From: Fluviicola sp.
GTDB taxonomy: Bacteria; Bacteroidota; Bacteroidia; Flavobacteriales_D; Crocinitomicaceae
Assembly (NCBI RefSeq): GCF_029266855.1
Contig: NZ_JAQSWB010000004.1
Coordinates: 248,001-312,000, forward strand
Direction: 5' to 3'
Length of the DNA stretch: 64,000 bases
Shown: piece by piece, positions 17,831-27,053 of the stretch
Position numbering within the stretch: position 1 is the first letter of the stretch
Layout: each line of letters starts with the position of its first letter
Made by a program: the position numbers and the translations under genes
Notes under the pieces: generated by a model
The model's input: only the letters and a program-made list of their open reading frames with translations
Told to the model about the DNA's origin: nothing
Databases searched by the model: none

Positions 17831-19282
17831 TTAGAATTCCGCATTTTGTGGTGTTCTGGGAAAAGGAATCACATCACGGATATTTGTCATACCCGTTACG
17901 AACATTACCATACGCTCAAAACCTAAACCGAAACCTGCATGTGGAACCGATCCGAAACGGCGCGTATCCAAATACCACCACAATTCTTCTTCGTGAATTC
18001 CGAAATCAGCACATTTTTTCTTCAGTACTTCCAGACGTTCTTCACGTTGAGATCCACCCACCATTTCGCCTATTCCAGGGAACAAGATATCCATTGCAGC
18101 AACCGTTTCTTTACCTGGTTCGCATCCATCATTTGCACGCATATAGAATGCTTTGAATGATGCCGGATAATCTGTGATAATTACCGGGCGTTTGAACTCT
18201 TTCTCAACCAAATAACGTTCGTGCTCCGATTGCAAATCAGTTCCCCAATTCACATCGTATTTGAATTTCTTCTTCTTATAGTGATTCGAGTTCATCAGGA
18301 CTTCGATCGCCTCTGTATAAGTGATTCGTTTGAAATCATTGGTCGTTACAAATTCTAAACGTTCAATTAATCCCAATTCGTTGCGCTCGTTTTGCGGTTT
18401 CGATTGTTGTTCCTGCGCTTCACGCTCATTCAGGAATTTCAAATCGTCTTCACAATTTTTCATCACGTATTCACAAATGTATTTCAGCATGTTCTCAGCC
18501 AAATCCATATTGTCGTGAATGTCATTGAAAGCGACTTCCGGCTCGATCATCCAGAACTCTGCCAAATGGCGGGAAGTGTTTGAATTCTCTGCCCGGAATG
18601 TTGGTCCGAAGGTATAGATCTGACCCAAAGCCAAAGCGGCCAATTCTCCTTCAAGTTGACCGGAAACCGTTAAGTTCACTGCCTTCCCGAAAAAGTCTTC
18701 TGAATAATTTACAGAACCGTCTTCGTTCAATGGTGGGCTCTTAGCATCCAAGTTAGTAACGCGGAACATTTCTCCTGCTCCTTCCGCATCCGATCCGGTA
18801 ATGATCGGTGTGTGGATGTAATAAAATCCACGGTCATTAAAGAACTGGTGAATGGCATAGCTTACGGCGTGGCGTACTCTGAAAACCGCTCCGAACAGGT
18901 TTGTTCTGAAACGTAAATGCGCCTGCTCACGTAAATATTCCAAGCTGTGTTTCTTTGGCTGCATGACCGTGCGCTGAACCTCATCCGGGTTTGCTTCACC
19001 GATAATCTCAATTTCAGAAACCTGTAACTCAATAGCCTGACCGCTTCCCTGCGATTCGATAACAACACCTGTTAATCCTACAGAAGCAGCCGTCGTGATC
19101 TTTTTTAAAATTGCCTCGTCAAAATTTTCAAAGTCAACAACAGCCTGTAAATTATTGATTGTGGAACCGTCATTCAGTTGAATAAAACGGTTGCTGCGAA
19201 ATGCACGCACCCAACCCTTCACAAGATACTTTTCACCGACTTGCGGTTGACTTAATAAATCAGCAATTTTTGTTCGTTTCAT
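17831..19282 (-). CDS. asnS: Asparagine--tRNA ligase
   Basis: A 483-residue class II aminoacyl-tRNA synthetase that charges tRNA-Asn. The N-terminal OB-fold anticodon domain (about 15-110) begins [20 protein letters not shown]. Class II motif 2 is [21 protein letters not shown], and motif 3 is [15 protein letters not shown] near the C-terminus. The asparaginyl rather than aspartyl type is supported by the AENSNTSRH segment and the absence of a GAD insertion. It has its own promoter element. Confidence 0.96.
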   Translation of the reverse strand: MKRTKIADLLSQPQVGEKYLVKGWVRAFRSNRFIQLNDGSTINNLQAVVDFENFDEAILKKITTAASVGLTGVVIESQGSGQAIELQVSEIEIIGEANPDEVQRTVMQPKKHSLEYLREQAHLRFRTNLFGAVFRVRHAVSYAIHQFFNDRGFYYIHTPIITGSDAEGAGEMFRVTNLDAKSPPLNEDGSVNYSEDFFGKAVNLTVSGQLEGELAALALGQIYTFGPTFRAENSNTSRHLAEFWMIEPEVAFNDIHDNMDLAENMLKYICEYVMKNCEDDLKFLNEREAQEQQSKPQNERNELGLIERLEFVTTNDFKRITYTEAIEVLMNSNHYKKKKFKYDVNWGTDLQSEHERYLVEKEFKRPVIITDYPASFKAFYMRANDGCEPGKETVAAMDILFPGIGEMVGGSQREERLEVLKKKCADFGIHEEELWWYLDTRRFGSVPHAGFGLGFERMVMFVTGMTNIRDVIPFPRTPQNAEF

Positions 19283-19300
19283 GATGTTTTTCTATGGATG

Positions 19301-19308
19301 CAAAAATA
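19301..19308 (-). promoter_or_regulatory. -7 element of the asnS promoter
   Basis: On the minus strand this reads TATTTTTG, matching TAnnTTTG, 18 nt before the asnS ATG. No clear -33 TTG is seen at the expected distance. Confidence 0.55.
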
Positions 19309-19379
19309 GGAAGAAATTTGAAAGAGGAAGGGTACTGATTTCGGAAAGAATTTTGAGAACATTTCGCTATTCTGTTGCA

Positions 19380-19399
19380 TGTTCGCGATATTGCGAACA
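19380..19399. repeat. Short inverted repeat upstream of asnS
   Basis: TGTTCGC and GCGAACA flank the six bases GATATT. It lies about 70 bp upstream of the asnS -7 element, in the gap between dxs and asnS. It could be an operator or one of the genome's dispersed palindromes; nothing distinguishes these. No T tract follows, so it is not called a terminator. Confidence 0.5.
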
Positions 19400-19517
19400 G
19401 CCCTCATGTTTATTGACTTTTACAACGGTCATAATCATTAAATAATTACAACGAAAAAGCGGATTCCATTGCATTGAATAATTACAAACTATTTGGGCTA
19501 AAATGTTATTACCGGAA

Positions 19518-21473
19518 CTAACCTACTTCGCTCTGAAGACTGTGTTCTTCTGAGGTGGAAATGTTGAGTAATTCTTTGACTTTTGCAGCGATTGAAAGGG
19601 AATCAAACCCACAATCAGCATGCAATTGCTCCGGAGTTCCGTGATGAATATATTTATCCGGAATTCCTAATCGTACCACCTTTGAATGATAGCTGTTATC
19701 CACCATGAATTCAATAACTGCAGAACCGAAACCACCCATGATACAGCCATCTTCTACCGTAATGACCTTTTCGAATTTGGTGAATATTTCGTGCAACAGG
19801 GTTTCATCCAATGGTTTTACGAAACGCATATCGTAGTGTGCAACCGAAGCACCGGTATCTTTCAGTGATTGAATCGCTTCCTGGGCGAAATTTCCAACAT
19901 GTCCGATTGTTACTAATGCAATGTCTTCTCCATTCGTTACTTTTCTTCCCTGGCCAATTTGAACAGCTTTCATCGGTGTTTTCCATTCGGTCATAACACC
20001 ATTTCCTCGCGGATAACGAATAGAGAATGGTCCATGATTTTCCTGGGCAGTAAACATCAGGTTCCGCAACTCTGCTTCATTCATTGGTGCGGAAACAATC
20101 ATATTCGGAATGCTGCGCATGTAAGCAATATCGTATGCCCCGTGATGCGTTGCTCCGTCTGCTCCGACCAGTCCGCCGCGATCCAGGCAGAAAACAACCG
20201 GAAGGTTTTGCAAAGCTACATCATGTAATACCTGATCGTAAGCGCGCTGCATGAATGAGGAGTATATATTACAAAAGGGGATTAATCCTTGTGTAGCTAA
20301 ACCTGCGGAGAATGTTACCGCATGTTGTTCCGCAATCCCAACATCGAATGCACGGTCCGGCATGGCTTCCATCATGAATGTTAAAGAGCAGCCGGTTGGC
20401 ATTGCCGGAGTAACTCCCATGATTTTTTCATTCTGCTCGGCCAATTCCACTATTGTGTGACCGAATACATCCTGGTATTTTGGAGGCTGTGGTGATTTAG
20501 GAACGATCTTAACTATTTCTCCCGTTTCCTTGTTGAAAATCCCTGGAGCGTGCCATTTGGTCGGGTCTCCTTCTTCGGAAAATTTGTATCCTGCTCCTTT
20601 ACGCGTAATACAATGTAAAATTTTCGGACCGGGAATATCTTTCAAATCTTCCAGCACTTTTGCCAAACCGATGGAGTCATGTCCATCTACCGGACCAAAA
20701 TAACGGAAGTTGAGTGATTCAAATAAATTACTTTGTTTTAATATCGAACCTTTTAAAGCAGAGGATATTTTTGAAACGACAGATTGTGCATCTGGGCCGA
20801 ATTTACTTACTTTTCCAAGCAATTTCCATACCTCATCTTTTACTTTGTTATAAGTATGAGAGGTTGTGATGTCGGTTAAATATTCTTTTAGTGCTCCTAC
20901 GTTCGGATCGATAGACATGCAATTGTCATTCAAAATCACCAATAAGTTGGCATCTTTCTCAAAACCTGCATGATTCATCCCTTCAAAAGCCATCCCGGCA
21001 GTCATGGCGCCATCACCGATTACAGCAATGTGCTGACGGTTTTTCTCTCCTTTGTAACGGCTTGCAATAGCCATCCCCAATGCTGCGGAAATAGAAGTGG
21101 ATGAGTGACCTACTCCGAATGTATCGTATTCGCTTTCGGAACGTTTCGGGAATCCGGAGATTCCACCTTTTGTTCTGTTGGTATGAAATACTTCTCTTCG
21201 ACCGGTTAAGATCTTATGACCGTAAGCCTGGTGACCAACATCCCAAACCAACTGATCGTATGGAGTATTGAAGACATAATGCAATGCAACCGTTAATTCC
21301 ACAACTCCCAAACTGGCTCCGAAATGCGAGTTTCCGATTTCAGAGATGACATCAATAATATACTGACGCAATTCATCGGCAACTTGTGGTAATTGTTCCA
21401 CAGTCATTTTATCCCTTAAATCCTGAGGGATAATGATTTGCTCCAATAAGGGACCTGCTTGATAAGGATGCAT
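19518..21473 (-). CDS. dxs: 1-deoxy-D-xylulose-5-phosphate synthase
   Basis: A 651-residue thiamine-diphosphate enzyme that condenses pyruvate and glyceraldehyde 3-phosphate, the first step of the MEP isoprenoid pathway; ispD of the same pathway lies at 38381. The TPP-binding motif GDGAMTAG...NDNCMS is near residues 155-190, and the transketolase-like domain has DVGIAEQHAVTFSAGLA with the catalytic glutamate. I chose ATG 21473 (MHPYQAGPLL): the longer frame begins with TTG at 21488, only 5 nt after the -7 promoter element. Confidence 0.96.
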   Translation of the reverse strand: MHPYQAGPLLEQIIIPQDLRDKMTVEQLPQVADELRQYIIDVISEIGNSHFGASLGVVELTVALHYVFNTPYDQLVWDVGHQAYGHKILTGRREVFHTNRTKGGISGFPKRSESEYDTFGVGHSSTSISAALGMAIASRYKGEKNRQHIAVIGDGAMTAGMAFEGMNHAGFEKDANLLVILNDNCMSIDPNVGALKEYLTDITTSHTYNKVKDEVWKLLGKVSKFGPDAQSVVSKISSALKGSILKQSNLFESLNFRYFGPVDGHDSIGLAKVLEDLKDIPGPKILHCITRKGAGYKFSEEGDPTKWHAPGIFNKETGEIVKIVPKSPQPPKYQDVFGHTIVELAEQNEKIMGVTPAMPTGCSLTFMMEAMPDRAFDVGIAEQHAVTFSAGLATQGLIPFCNIYSSFMQRAYDQVLHDVALQNLPVVFCLDRGGLVGADGATHHGAYDIAYMRSIPNMIVSAPMNEAELRNLMFTAQENHGPFSIRYPRGNGVMTEWKTPMKAVQIGQGRKVTNGEDIALVTIGHVGNFAQEAIQSLKDTGASVAHYDMRFVKPLDETLLHEIFTKFEKVITVEDGCIMGGFGSAVIEFMVDNSYHSKVVRLGIPDKYIHHGTPEQLHADCGFDSLSIAAKVKELLNISTSEEHSLQSEVG

Positions 21474-21492
21474 AAAATCGATATTCAACGTA

Positions 21493-21523
21493 CAAAGTTA
21501 AGCCTTCGCTTCTTCGATAACAA
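21493..21523 (-). promoter_or_regulatory. Promoter of dxs
   Basis: On the minus strand, TTG (21523-21521), 20 nt, then TAACTTTG (21500-21493). This is a good Bacteroidota promoter and places the transcription start near 21489, supporting the ATG at 21473. Confidence 0.7.
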
Positions 21524-21595
21524 ACAAACGAAGGGATTATTTCGTTTGGATTTGAATTTAACTATTTTTTCGAAATTGCTGCTGCATAAAATGGT

Positions 21596-21614
21596 CCAGG
21601 GTTATAAACCCTGG
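21596..21614. terminator. Hairpin between the GNAT/ADH operon and dxs
   Basis: CCAGGGTT, ATA, AACCCTGG form a perfect 8-bp stem. It lies 45 bp downstream of the GNAT-like gene's stop. There is no strong T tract on the minus strand, so termination is plausible rather than certain. Confidence 0.45.
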
Positions 21615-21658
21615 AAGGGTGGTCAAAATTAAATAGGTTAAATTCACGTGCGCGAAAC

Positions 21659-22693
21659 CTAAACCATATCCCAACCCGCCACAAAGATCGGCTTGGATCG
21701 CAGTTCATCCATTTTTAACGGGTTCTTTCTCAATACCACTACATCAACAACAGGCTGTGGTGTCATTTTATGAAACAAACCCCAATCAACATATTGACGA
21801 CTTTCTCTCCAAAGCGGTTCTCTTCGATCAACGAACCAAATCATCATATTCACTTTTTCCGCAGCTAAAATTCCTTCCAGTAATGCCGATAAAACACCCG
21901 GATCATTATCCTTCACCCAAAGCGATTCCGGAACAAGAAAACTATGATTCTTAGGTTTCACAATTCTGCGAATTCCCGGGGTAATCGTGATCAGTTTCGT
22001 AAAGATTCCGCCCAACATTCCCGGTAAACGTTCTATCACCCAATTAGCCTTCGTTACTTTAGCAAAGCCGGTTATCTCACCAAATTGATTAAAGTACCCG
22101 TAAAAAGGACCTTTCTTTGCATGATGTTCAACAAAAAAGGCATGTGAATCCGCTATTTTAGCCAAACACTCGTTGATCTGTTCTTCGGATTCTATTTGCC
22201 GGACATGGGCAACGCTACGGGGTTTTGTCCTGCTGAATGATTGTGAGATCAATTGTGCTTCTGTCCGGAATCCGAATTGTTCTGACATCCATTTACTGCG
22301 GTCGTTTGCAGGGTCGATATAAGCATAAAAAGCATCGGGTGCATCTCCTAATTTCCCATCAAAGATCTCATCAAAGAAACTCGCCATTTCCATCTTTAAA
22401 CGCGAATTGCTTTTTGGAACGCGGTTCACGTTTTTTGATGCCTGTTTTTGATTTGCAAAAGCAAAGTAGCGCACATACCATTGTTTCCCACGGTCACACA
22501 AGGTTAAATTCCCCTGTACTTTCCCATCTCTTTCCAGGGAAATAAATAAGGGATTATCTGCCTCTAAAATGCGGGTTGGGGTATCTAAATGCTTGTAACG
22601 TGCACCATTTGTTCCCAAGGTTGTTTGGGTCAATAAATCCAATAAAGCAGGAGTTGCTTCTCTCCGGATGGTATATCTGTCTGAAAGTCCCAT
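21659..22693 (-). CDS. GNAT-like protein of unknown substrate
   Basis: A 344-residue soluble protein without signal peptide or membrane helix. Segments such as YTIRREATPALLDLL at the start, VQGNLTLCDRGKQWYVRYFAF (about 60-80) and WMSEQFGFRTEAQLISQSF (about 133-151) suggest N-acyltransferase-fold domains, perhaps two in tandem, but no acetyl-CoA loop is clear. It shares one base with the start of the upstream iron alcohol dehydrogenase gene, so the two form a tight operon. The function is unassigned. Confidence 0.55.
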   Translation of the reverse strand: MGLSDRYTIRREATPALLDLLTQTTLGTNGARYKHLDTPTRILEADNPLFISLERDGKVQGNLTLCDRGKQWYVRYFAFANQKQASKNVNRVPKSNSRLKMEMASFFDEIFDGKLGDAPDAFYAYIDPANDRSKWMSEQFGFRTEAQLISQSFSRTKPRSVAHVRQIESEEQINECLAKIADSHAFFVEHHAKKGPFYGYFNQFGEITGFAKVTKANWVIERLPGMLGGIFTKLITITPGIRRIVKPKNHSFLVPESLWVKDNDPGVLSALLEGILAAEKVNMMIWFVDRREPLWRESRQYVDWGLFHKMTPQPVVDVVVLRKNPLKMDELRSKPIFVAGWDMV

Positions 22694-23862
22694 TAAATAG
22701 CCTGATTAACAATATATTCTGCTTCTTTCGGAGTCAAATCCTTGTTTTCTCCCAAGCCAAGCCATCCACGCTGAACAAAGCGGTCATGGATAATTTGTGC
22801 CGTATCGTGATAATCAGAAGTGTATTCCGAGATTCTTGTTTTCACATTCAGTTTATGAAAGAATTCTTCCGTTTTGACTATCGCTTTTCTTGCCACCTGC
22901 TCGTCTAAACCTTCGAGGTTCCAAACGCGTTTTCCGTACTGGGCCAATTTGACTTTTTTGCTTTCAAATTTCACCTCATACAATCTGGGAGCAATGATTG
23001 CAAGCGATTGGGCATGGTCTATTCCGTGTAAAGCTGTTAATTCGTGTCCGATCATATGAGTTGCCCAATCAGTGGTTACACCGCAGCGCAATACACCGTT
23101 CAACGCCTGATTGGCACACCACATCAGGTTTGCAGCCAAATCATAATCTTCCGGGTTTTCCAGTACTTTTTCCCCGATTTCAATCAGTGTCAAAAGTATT
23201 CCTTCTGCATAGCGTTCCTGCAATAAATTCTCTCCTTTGAAAGTTAAATATTGCTCCATCGTATGTGTAAACGCATCAATTATTCCGTTTGCAATCTGAC
23301 GTTTCGGTAAAGTCGCAACAAAGGTCGGATCCAGCAAAGCAAATTTCGGGAAGAATAAGGGTCCTCCCATTGTTCGTTTTTCTTTCAGTTCCGAACGGCT
23401 AATAACTGCTCCCGAATTAGATTCGGAGCCGGTAGCCGGAATTGTTAAAATACATCCGAAAGGAACAGCAGAAGTAAAAGTGCAACCGGGAACCTGGTTT
23501 AACACATTCCAGGGATCTCCTTCATAATTCACCGCTCCTGAAATAAATTTCGCCCCGTCAATTACAGATCCGCCACCAACTGCAAGCATATAACCGATCC
23601 GGTGTTCACGGATATATTCGACTGCCCGCATTAAAGTAGTGTATTCAGGATTTGCTTCGATCCCTTTAAAGAAGTGGATTTCAAGATCCGTCAACTCTTG
23701 TTTCAGTTTATCCAAAAACCCCGACTTTTCAATGGATCCGCCGCCGTATAAAACAATCACTTTTCCATCAGCAGCCTGGTTTTTAAGCAACTGAGAAACT
23801 CTTGTCAATTGGTTCTTCCCAAAGACAATCGTTGTTGGAGTTGTAATCTCGAAATTATTCAT
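22693..23862 (-). CDS. Iron-containing alcohol dehydrogenase (YqhD/BDH-like)
   Basis: A 389-residue NAD(P)H-dependent dehydrogenase of the iron-containing ADH family, acting on alcohols or aldehydes. Visible features are the start FEITTPTTIVFGKNQL, the cofactor motif VGGGSVIDGAKF near residue 95, and the metal-ligand region ANGIIDAFTHTMEQYL near 195 with later histidines in HMIGHELTALHGIDHAQ. The pattern is closest to the YqhD/butanol dehydrogenase branch. It is divergent from the TetR efflux operon and leads a two-gene operon with the GNAT-like gene. Confidence 0.9.
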   Translation of the reverse strand: MNNFEITTPTTIVFGKNQLTRVSQLLKNQAADGKVIVLYGGGSIEKSGFLDKLKQELTDLEIHFFKGIEANPEYTTLMRAVEYIREHRIGYMLAVGGGSVIDGAKFISGAVNYEGDPWNVLNQVPGCTFTSAVPFGCILTIPATGSESNSGAVISRSELKEKRTMGGPLFFPKFALLDPTFVATLPKRQIANGIIDAFTHTMEQYLTFKGENLLQERYAEGILLTLIEIGEKVLENPEDYDLAANLMWCANQALNGVLRCGVTTDWATHMIGHELTALHGIDHAQSLAIIAPRLYEVKFESKKVKLAQYGKRVWNLEGLDEQVARKAIVKTEEFFHKLNVKTRISEYTSDYHDTAQIIHDRFVQRGWLGLGENKDLTPKEAEYIVNQAI

Positions 23863-23998
23863 GGGGTAAATTTAAACAATTTCATTAGTTGATGAAAGCA
23901 GCATTTCGTCCAACGATTCAACTTTCTGCATGAACACACATTTTAAGTCCATAAAACTATTCACTGGTAAAAAAAATAAGATTTTCTTACAAAAATGC

Positions 23999-24028
23999 TT
24001 GATAAGTAAAAGCAACTAATTACTTTTG
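23999..24028 (+). promoter_or_regulatory. Promoter of the TetR efflux operon
   Basis: TTG at 23999-24001, 19 nt, then TACTTTTG at 24021-24028: an exact spacing and consensus match. Predicted transcription starts at about 24032, so the palindrome at 24036-24055 covers the start of the transcript. Confidence 0.8.
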
Positions 24029-24035
24029 CAAAGTG

Positions 24036-24055
24036 GTTTAACCAAATGGTTAAAC
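24036..24055. promoter_or_regulatory. Palindromic operator of the TetR-family regulator
   Basis: GTTTAACC-AAAT-GGTTAAAC is a perfect 8+8 inverted repeat, just downstream of the -7 element and 14 nt before the tetR start. Position and symmetry fit a TetR dimer binding site that blocks its own operon; binding is inferred. Confidence 0.75.
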
Positions 24056-24069
24056 TTAATAATTAAACT

Positions 24070-24675
24070 ATGGGGTCAAAGGATTCAACTACTGAGGAAA
24101 AAGTTTTAGAAGCAGCGAAAGAGGTTTTTATGAAGTATGGTTTGTATGGTGCACGCATGCAGGACATTGCTGATACGGCCGGAATTAACAAAGCGCTTCT
24201 TCATTATTATTTCCGGAGCAAAGAAAAATTATTTGATGCGGTATTTGACGGTGCGCTGGAAAAATACTTCGCCCAAATGACCGTTATCGGTGATAAATCA
24301 ATGCCAATCAAAGAACGCCTGATGCAATATGTCGACAATATGTTCGAGTTCTTCAGCGAATACCCTCAAATGTCGATGTTCATTATCAAGGAGATTTCCA
24401 TTAATCCTGAAATGTTCTATGAAAAGGTAAAGAGTCTGAAGACTCAGAAATCCCTTTTGGTTCCTACCCTCCAGGAAGCATTTATCAATGAGAAAATTGA
24501 ACCTTTCGATCCGGTTCTGTTCATGGTCAATCTGCATTCACTCTGCGCCTATCCCTTCCTGGCATCACCACTTTACAAAGTAATGCTTAAAAAGCATGGA
24601 TACGACTGGGATGGTGAGGCTAAAGATAAAATCAAACAATCTGTCAAAGACTTCATTTCATTCAAATTTCAATAA
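24070..24675 (+). CDS. TetR/AcrR-family transcriptional regulator
   Basis: A 201-residue repressor-type protein. The N-terminal helix-turn-helix (about 8-55) shows KVLEAAKEVFMKYGLYGARM and INKALLHYYFRSKEKLFDAV, typical of TetR. The C-terminal ligand domain is variable and its inducer unknown. It is the first gene of a four-gene operon with tolC-, emrA- and emrB-like genes; the palindrome in its leader suggests autoregulation relieved by an exported compound. Confidence 0.93.
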   Translation: MGSKDSTTEEKVLEAAKEVFMKYGLYGARMQDIADTAGINKALLHYYFRSKEKLFDAVFDGALEKYFAQMTVIGDKSMPIKERLMQYVDNMFEFFSEYPQMSMFIIKEISINPEMFYEKVKSLKTQKSLLVPTLQEAFINEKIEPFDPVLFMVNLHSLCAYPFLASPLYKVMLKKHGYDWDGEAKDKIKQSVKDFISFKFQ

Positions 24676-24686
24676 CACAAACAATT

Positions 24687-25946
24687 ATGCACAAATTACT
24701 GACAGTACTGGGCATCGCAATCACGGGAATCGGGTTTTCACAAAACGCAATTTCTTTGGACTCCTGCATTGCCTGGTCAAAGAAAAATTATCCATTAATC
24801 AGACAAAACGAAGTTACATTACAACAAACAGAACAAAACGAAAAAGCAATCCGTGAAAACTGGTTACCGAAACTTTCATTCATGGGACAGGCAACGTACA
24901 ACACCGAGGTTGTTCAATTCGATTTCCCCGGAATGGATATGAAATTCCCACACGATGCTTATCTGACTTCCTTAAGTCTGGAACAGACAATCATTGATGG
25001 CGGACTAACGAAATCGCAGCACAGCGTTGAAAAATTGAGCACGGAATTAACCATTCAGCAAAACGAGGTGGAACTTTACAAATTAGTGGAGCGCGTAAAC
25101 CAAATTTATATCAATGTGCTTTTAGGCCGGGAGAATTTAAGAATCCTGGAGCTTTATAAGGAAGATCTGACGAACAGGGCTAAAAACATGAAGGCAGGTG
25201 TTGACAACGGTTTGGTATTAGCCAGTTCTTTGGATGAACTGGAAGCGGAGGTTCTAAAAACGGAGCAAAACATCATTGAGTCGGAATTTCAATTGGAAGG
25301 ACTTTATAAAACTCTGACACTTTATATTGGAAAGCCGGTTGACAAAAATACGGTGCTCACAGAAACCCCGATCGGTGGAACCACTGCTCGGATTGAAATT
25401 CAACGGCCTGAAATGAAGATTTTTGATCTTCAGGCAAAATTGCTGGATGCACGCTTCAAGCAGATCAATGTCAATGCAATTCCAAGAGTAACTGTTGGAG
25501 CAGCCGGAAATTATGGTCGTCCGGGACCAAACTTCATTAACCAGGAATTGCGCTTCTTCGGAAGTGCAAACCTTACGATCCGATGGAATATCAGTTCACT
25601 GTACGGTTTGAAAAGAGAGAAGACAAAAGTGGAACTGAACAAAAGCCTGATTGAGATTCAAAAAGATGCCTTCCTGTTCAACATTGAGTCTTCATTAAAT
25701 ACACAAACAGCTCAATTGAATGCACTTGCCCAAATGATCGAAAAAGACGATATCATCATTGAAAAAAGACACAGCGTAACTACAACAGCAACAGCTCAAA
25801 TGGAAAATGGTAAGATCACCGTTGTAAATTATTTGTCACAATTAAACGCTGAACTGCAGGCAAAACTCAACAAGAAAGTTCACGAGATCAAACGAATGAA
25901 TGCCATTTCAACAATCAACGCAACATCAGGTTCAATCAAATTTTAA
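24687..25946 (+). CDS. TolC-family outer membrane efflux protein
   Basis: A 419-residue protein with a signal peptide (about 1-20) and two repeats of long coiled-coil-forming helices typical of TolC, which builds a trimeric channel across the outer membrane and periplasm. It starts SLDSCIAWSKKNYPLIRQNE, the usual TolC N-terminal region. It lies 11 nt after tetR and 13 nt before the adaptor gene. It should form the outer part of the tripartite pump with the next two genes. Confidence 0.92.
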   Translation: MHKLLTVLGIAITGIGFSQNAISLDSCIAWSKKNYPLIRQNEVTLQQTEQNEKAIRENWLPKLSFMGQATYNTEVVQFDFPGMDMKFPHDAYLTSLSLEQTIIDGGLTKSQHSVEKLSTELTIQQNEVELYKLVERVNQIYINVLLGRENLRILELYKEDLTNRAKNMKAGVDNGLVLASSLDELEAEVLKTEQNIIESEFQLEGLYKTLTLYIGKPVDKNTVLTETPIGGTTARIEIQRPEMKIFDLQAKLLDARFKQINVNAIPRVTVGAAGNYGRPGPNFINQELRFFGSANLTIRWNISSLYGLKREKTKVELNKSLIEIQKDAFLFNIESSLNTQTAQLNALAQMIEKDDIIIEKRHSVTTTATAQMENGKITVVNYLSQLNAELQAKLNKKVHEIKRMNAISTINATSGSIKF

Positions 25947-25959
25947 AAATTAAACAGAC

Positions 25960-27051
25960 ATGGAAAAGGAAAACAAAAAAGAAAAAAAGGGAAAAGGCTC
26001 CAGAATGAAATTCGTCATTGGCGGAATCATAATCGCTGTTATAGTAGGAATTGTCATCTTCATGATGGGTGGAAATACGGAATCAACAGATAACGCACAA
26101 TTGGACGCAAACATCATTCCTATCCGCTCTTCGATCACAGGTTATGTGAAGGAAGTTTTATTTGAAGACAACCAGGAAGTCAAAAAAGGACAATTGCTCG
26201 TTACCATCGATGACACGGAATACAAAGCAAAAGTAGCTCAGGCTGAAGCAGCTTTGGAGAACGCAAAAGCAAACTTAAATGCCGTAAAAAGCAATGCTAT
26301 GGCTTCAAATCAGAATGCAAGCGCTGCCATGTTTACTACAGAATCTACCCAAGAAACCATCAATTCTGCAAAAGCAAGATTGAATAAAGCGAAAGAGGAC
26401 AACAAACGCACTAAGAACATGTTTGCTGCCAAAGCTGCCACTCAATCGGAATTGGATAACAGTAATGCCGAACTGGAAGTAGCACAAGCTCAATACGATG
26501 CTGCTTTGAAGCAATTGAAAGTTTCACAATCACAATCTGCAGGAGTCAGATCCCAGGCCATGGGTCAGGTTTCTTTGATCTCTCTGGCGGAAGCCCTGAT
26601 CCGTCAGCGTGAAGCAGAATTGAAACTGGCTTTAACTCAATTGGATTACGCTACAATCGAAGCGCCATGCGACGGGATTGTTTCAAAAAGAAGCATTGAG
26701 GTGGGACAATACGTTTCAACCGGTCAGGCAGTTTGCTCGGCAATCGATAATTCCAGTCTATGGGTAAGCGCAAACTTCAAGGAAACACAATTGGAAAACA
26801 TGCGGATCGGTCAACCTGTTGAAATCAAAGTGGATGCATATCCACACATCAAATTATCCGGGAAATTGAATTCATTCGTTGGAGCAACGGGAGCAAAATT
26901 CTCTTTATTGCCTCCGGATAATGCAACCGGTAATTTCGTGAAAATTGTACAGCGTGTTCCTGTAAAAATTACGATTGATCATTTGACGAAAGAAGAATTG
27001 AAAATTCTCTTCCCGGGGTTAAGCGCATACGTATCAGTTAAAGTGAAGTAA
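25960..27051 (+). CDS. HlyD/EmrA-type membrane fusion adaptor
   Basis: A 363-residue periplasmic adaptor. A lysine-rich cytoplasmic start is followed by one membrane helix (about 19-42), a lipoyl/barrel half (GYVKEVLFEDNQEVKKGQLLV, about 64-84), a long alpha-hairpin rich in Ala and Gln (about 95-210), and the second barrel half (APCDGIVSKRSIEVGQYVSTGQ). The order matches EmrA, which couples an MFS pump to a TolC channel. Confidence 0.93.
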   Translation: MEKENKKEKKGKGSRMKFVIGGIIIAVIVGIVIFMMGGNTESTDNAQLDANIIPIRSSITGYVKEVLFEDNQEVKKGQLLVTIDDTEYKAKVAQAEAALENAKANLNAVKSNAMASNQNASAAMFTTESTQETINSAKARLNKAKEDNKRTKNMFAAKAATQSELDNSNAELEVAQAQYDAALKQLKVSQSQSAGVRSQAMGQVSLISLAEALIRQREAELKLALTQLDYATIEAPCDGIVSKRSIEVGQYVSTGQAVCSAIDNSSLWVSANFKETQLENMRIGQPVEIKVDAYPHIKLSGKLNSFVGATGAKFSLLPPDNATGNFVKIVQRVPVKITIDHLTKEELKILFPGLSAYVSVKVK

Positions 27052-27053
27052 TT

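Noticed and set aside
24036-24055. Interpretation as a terminator
   Set aside because: The palindrome has no T tract and lies between promoter and first gene, so an operator is the better reading.
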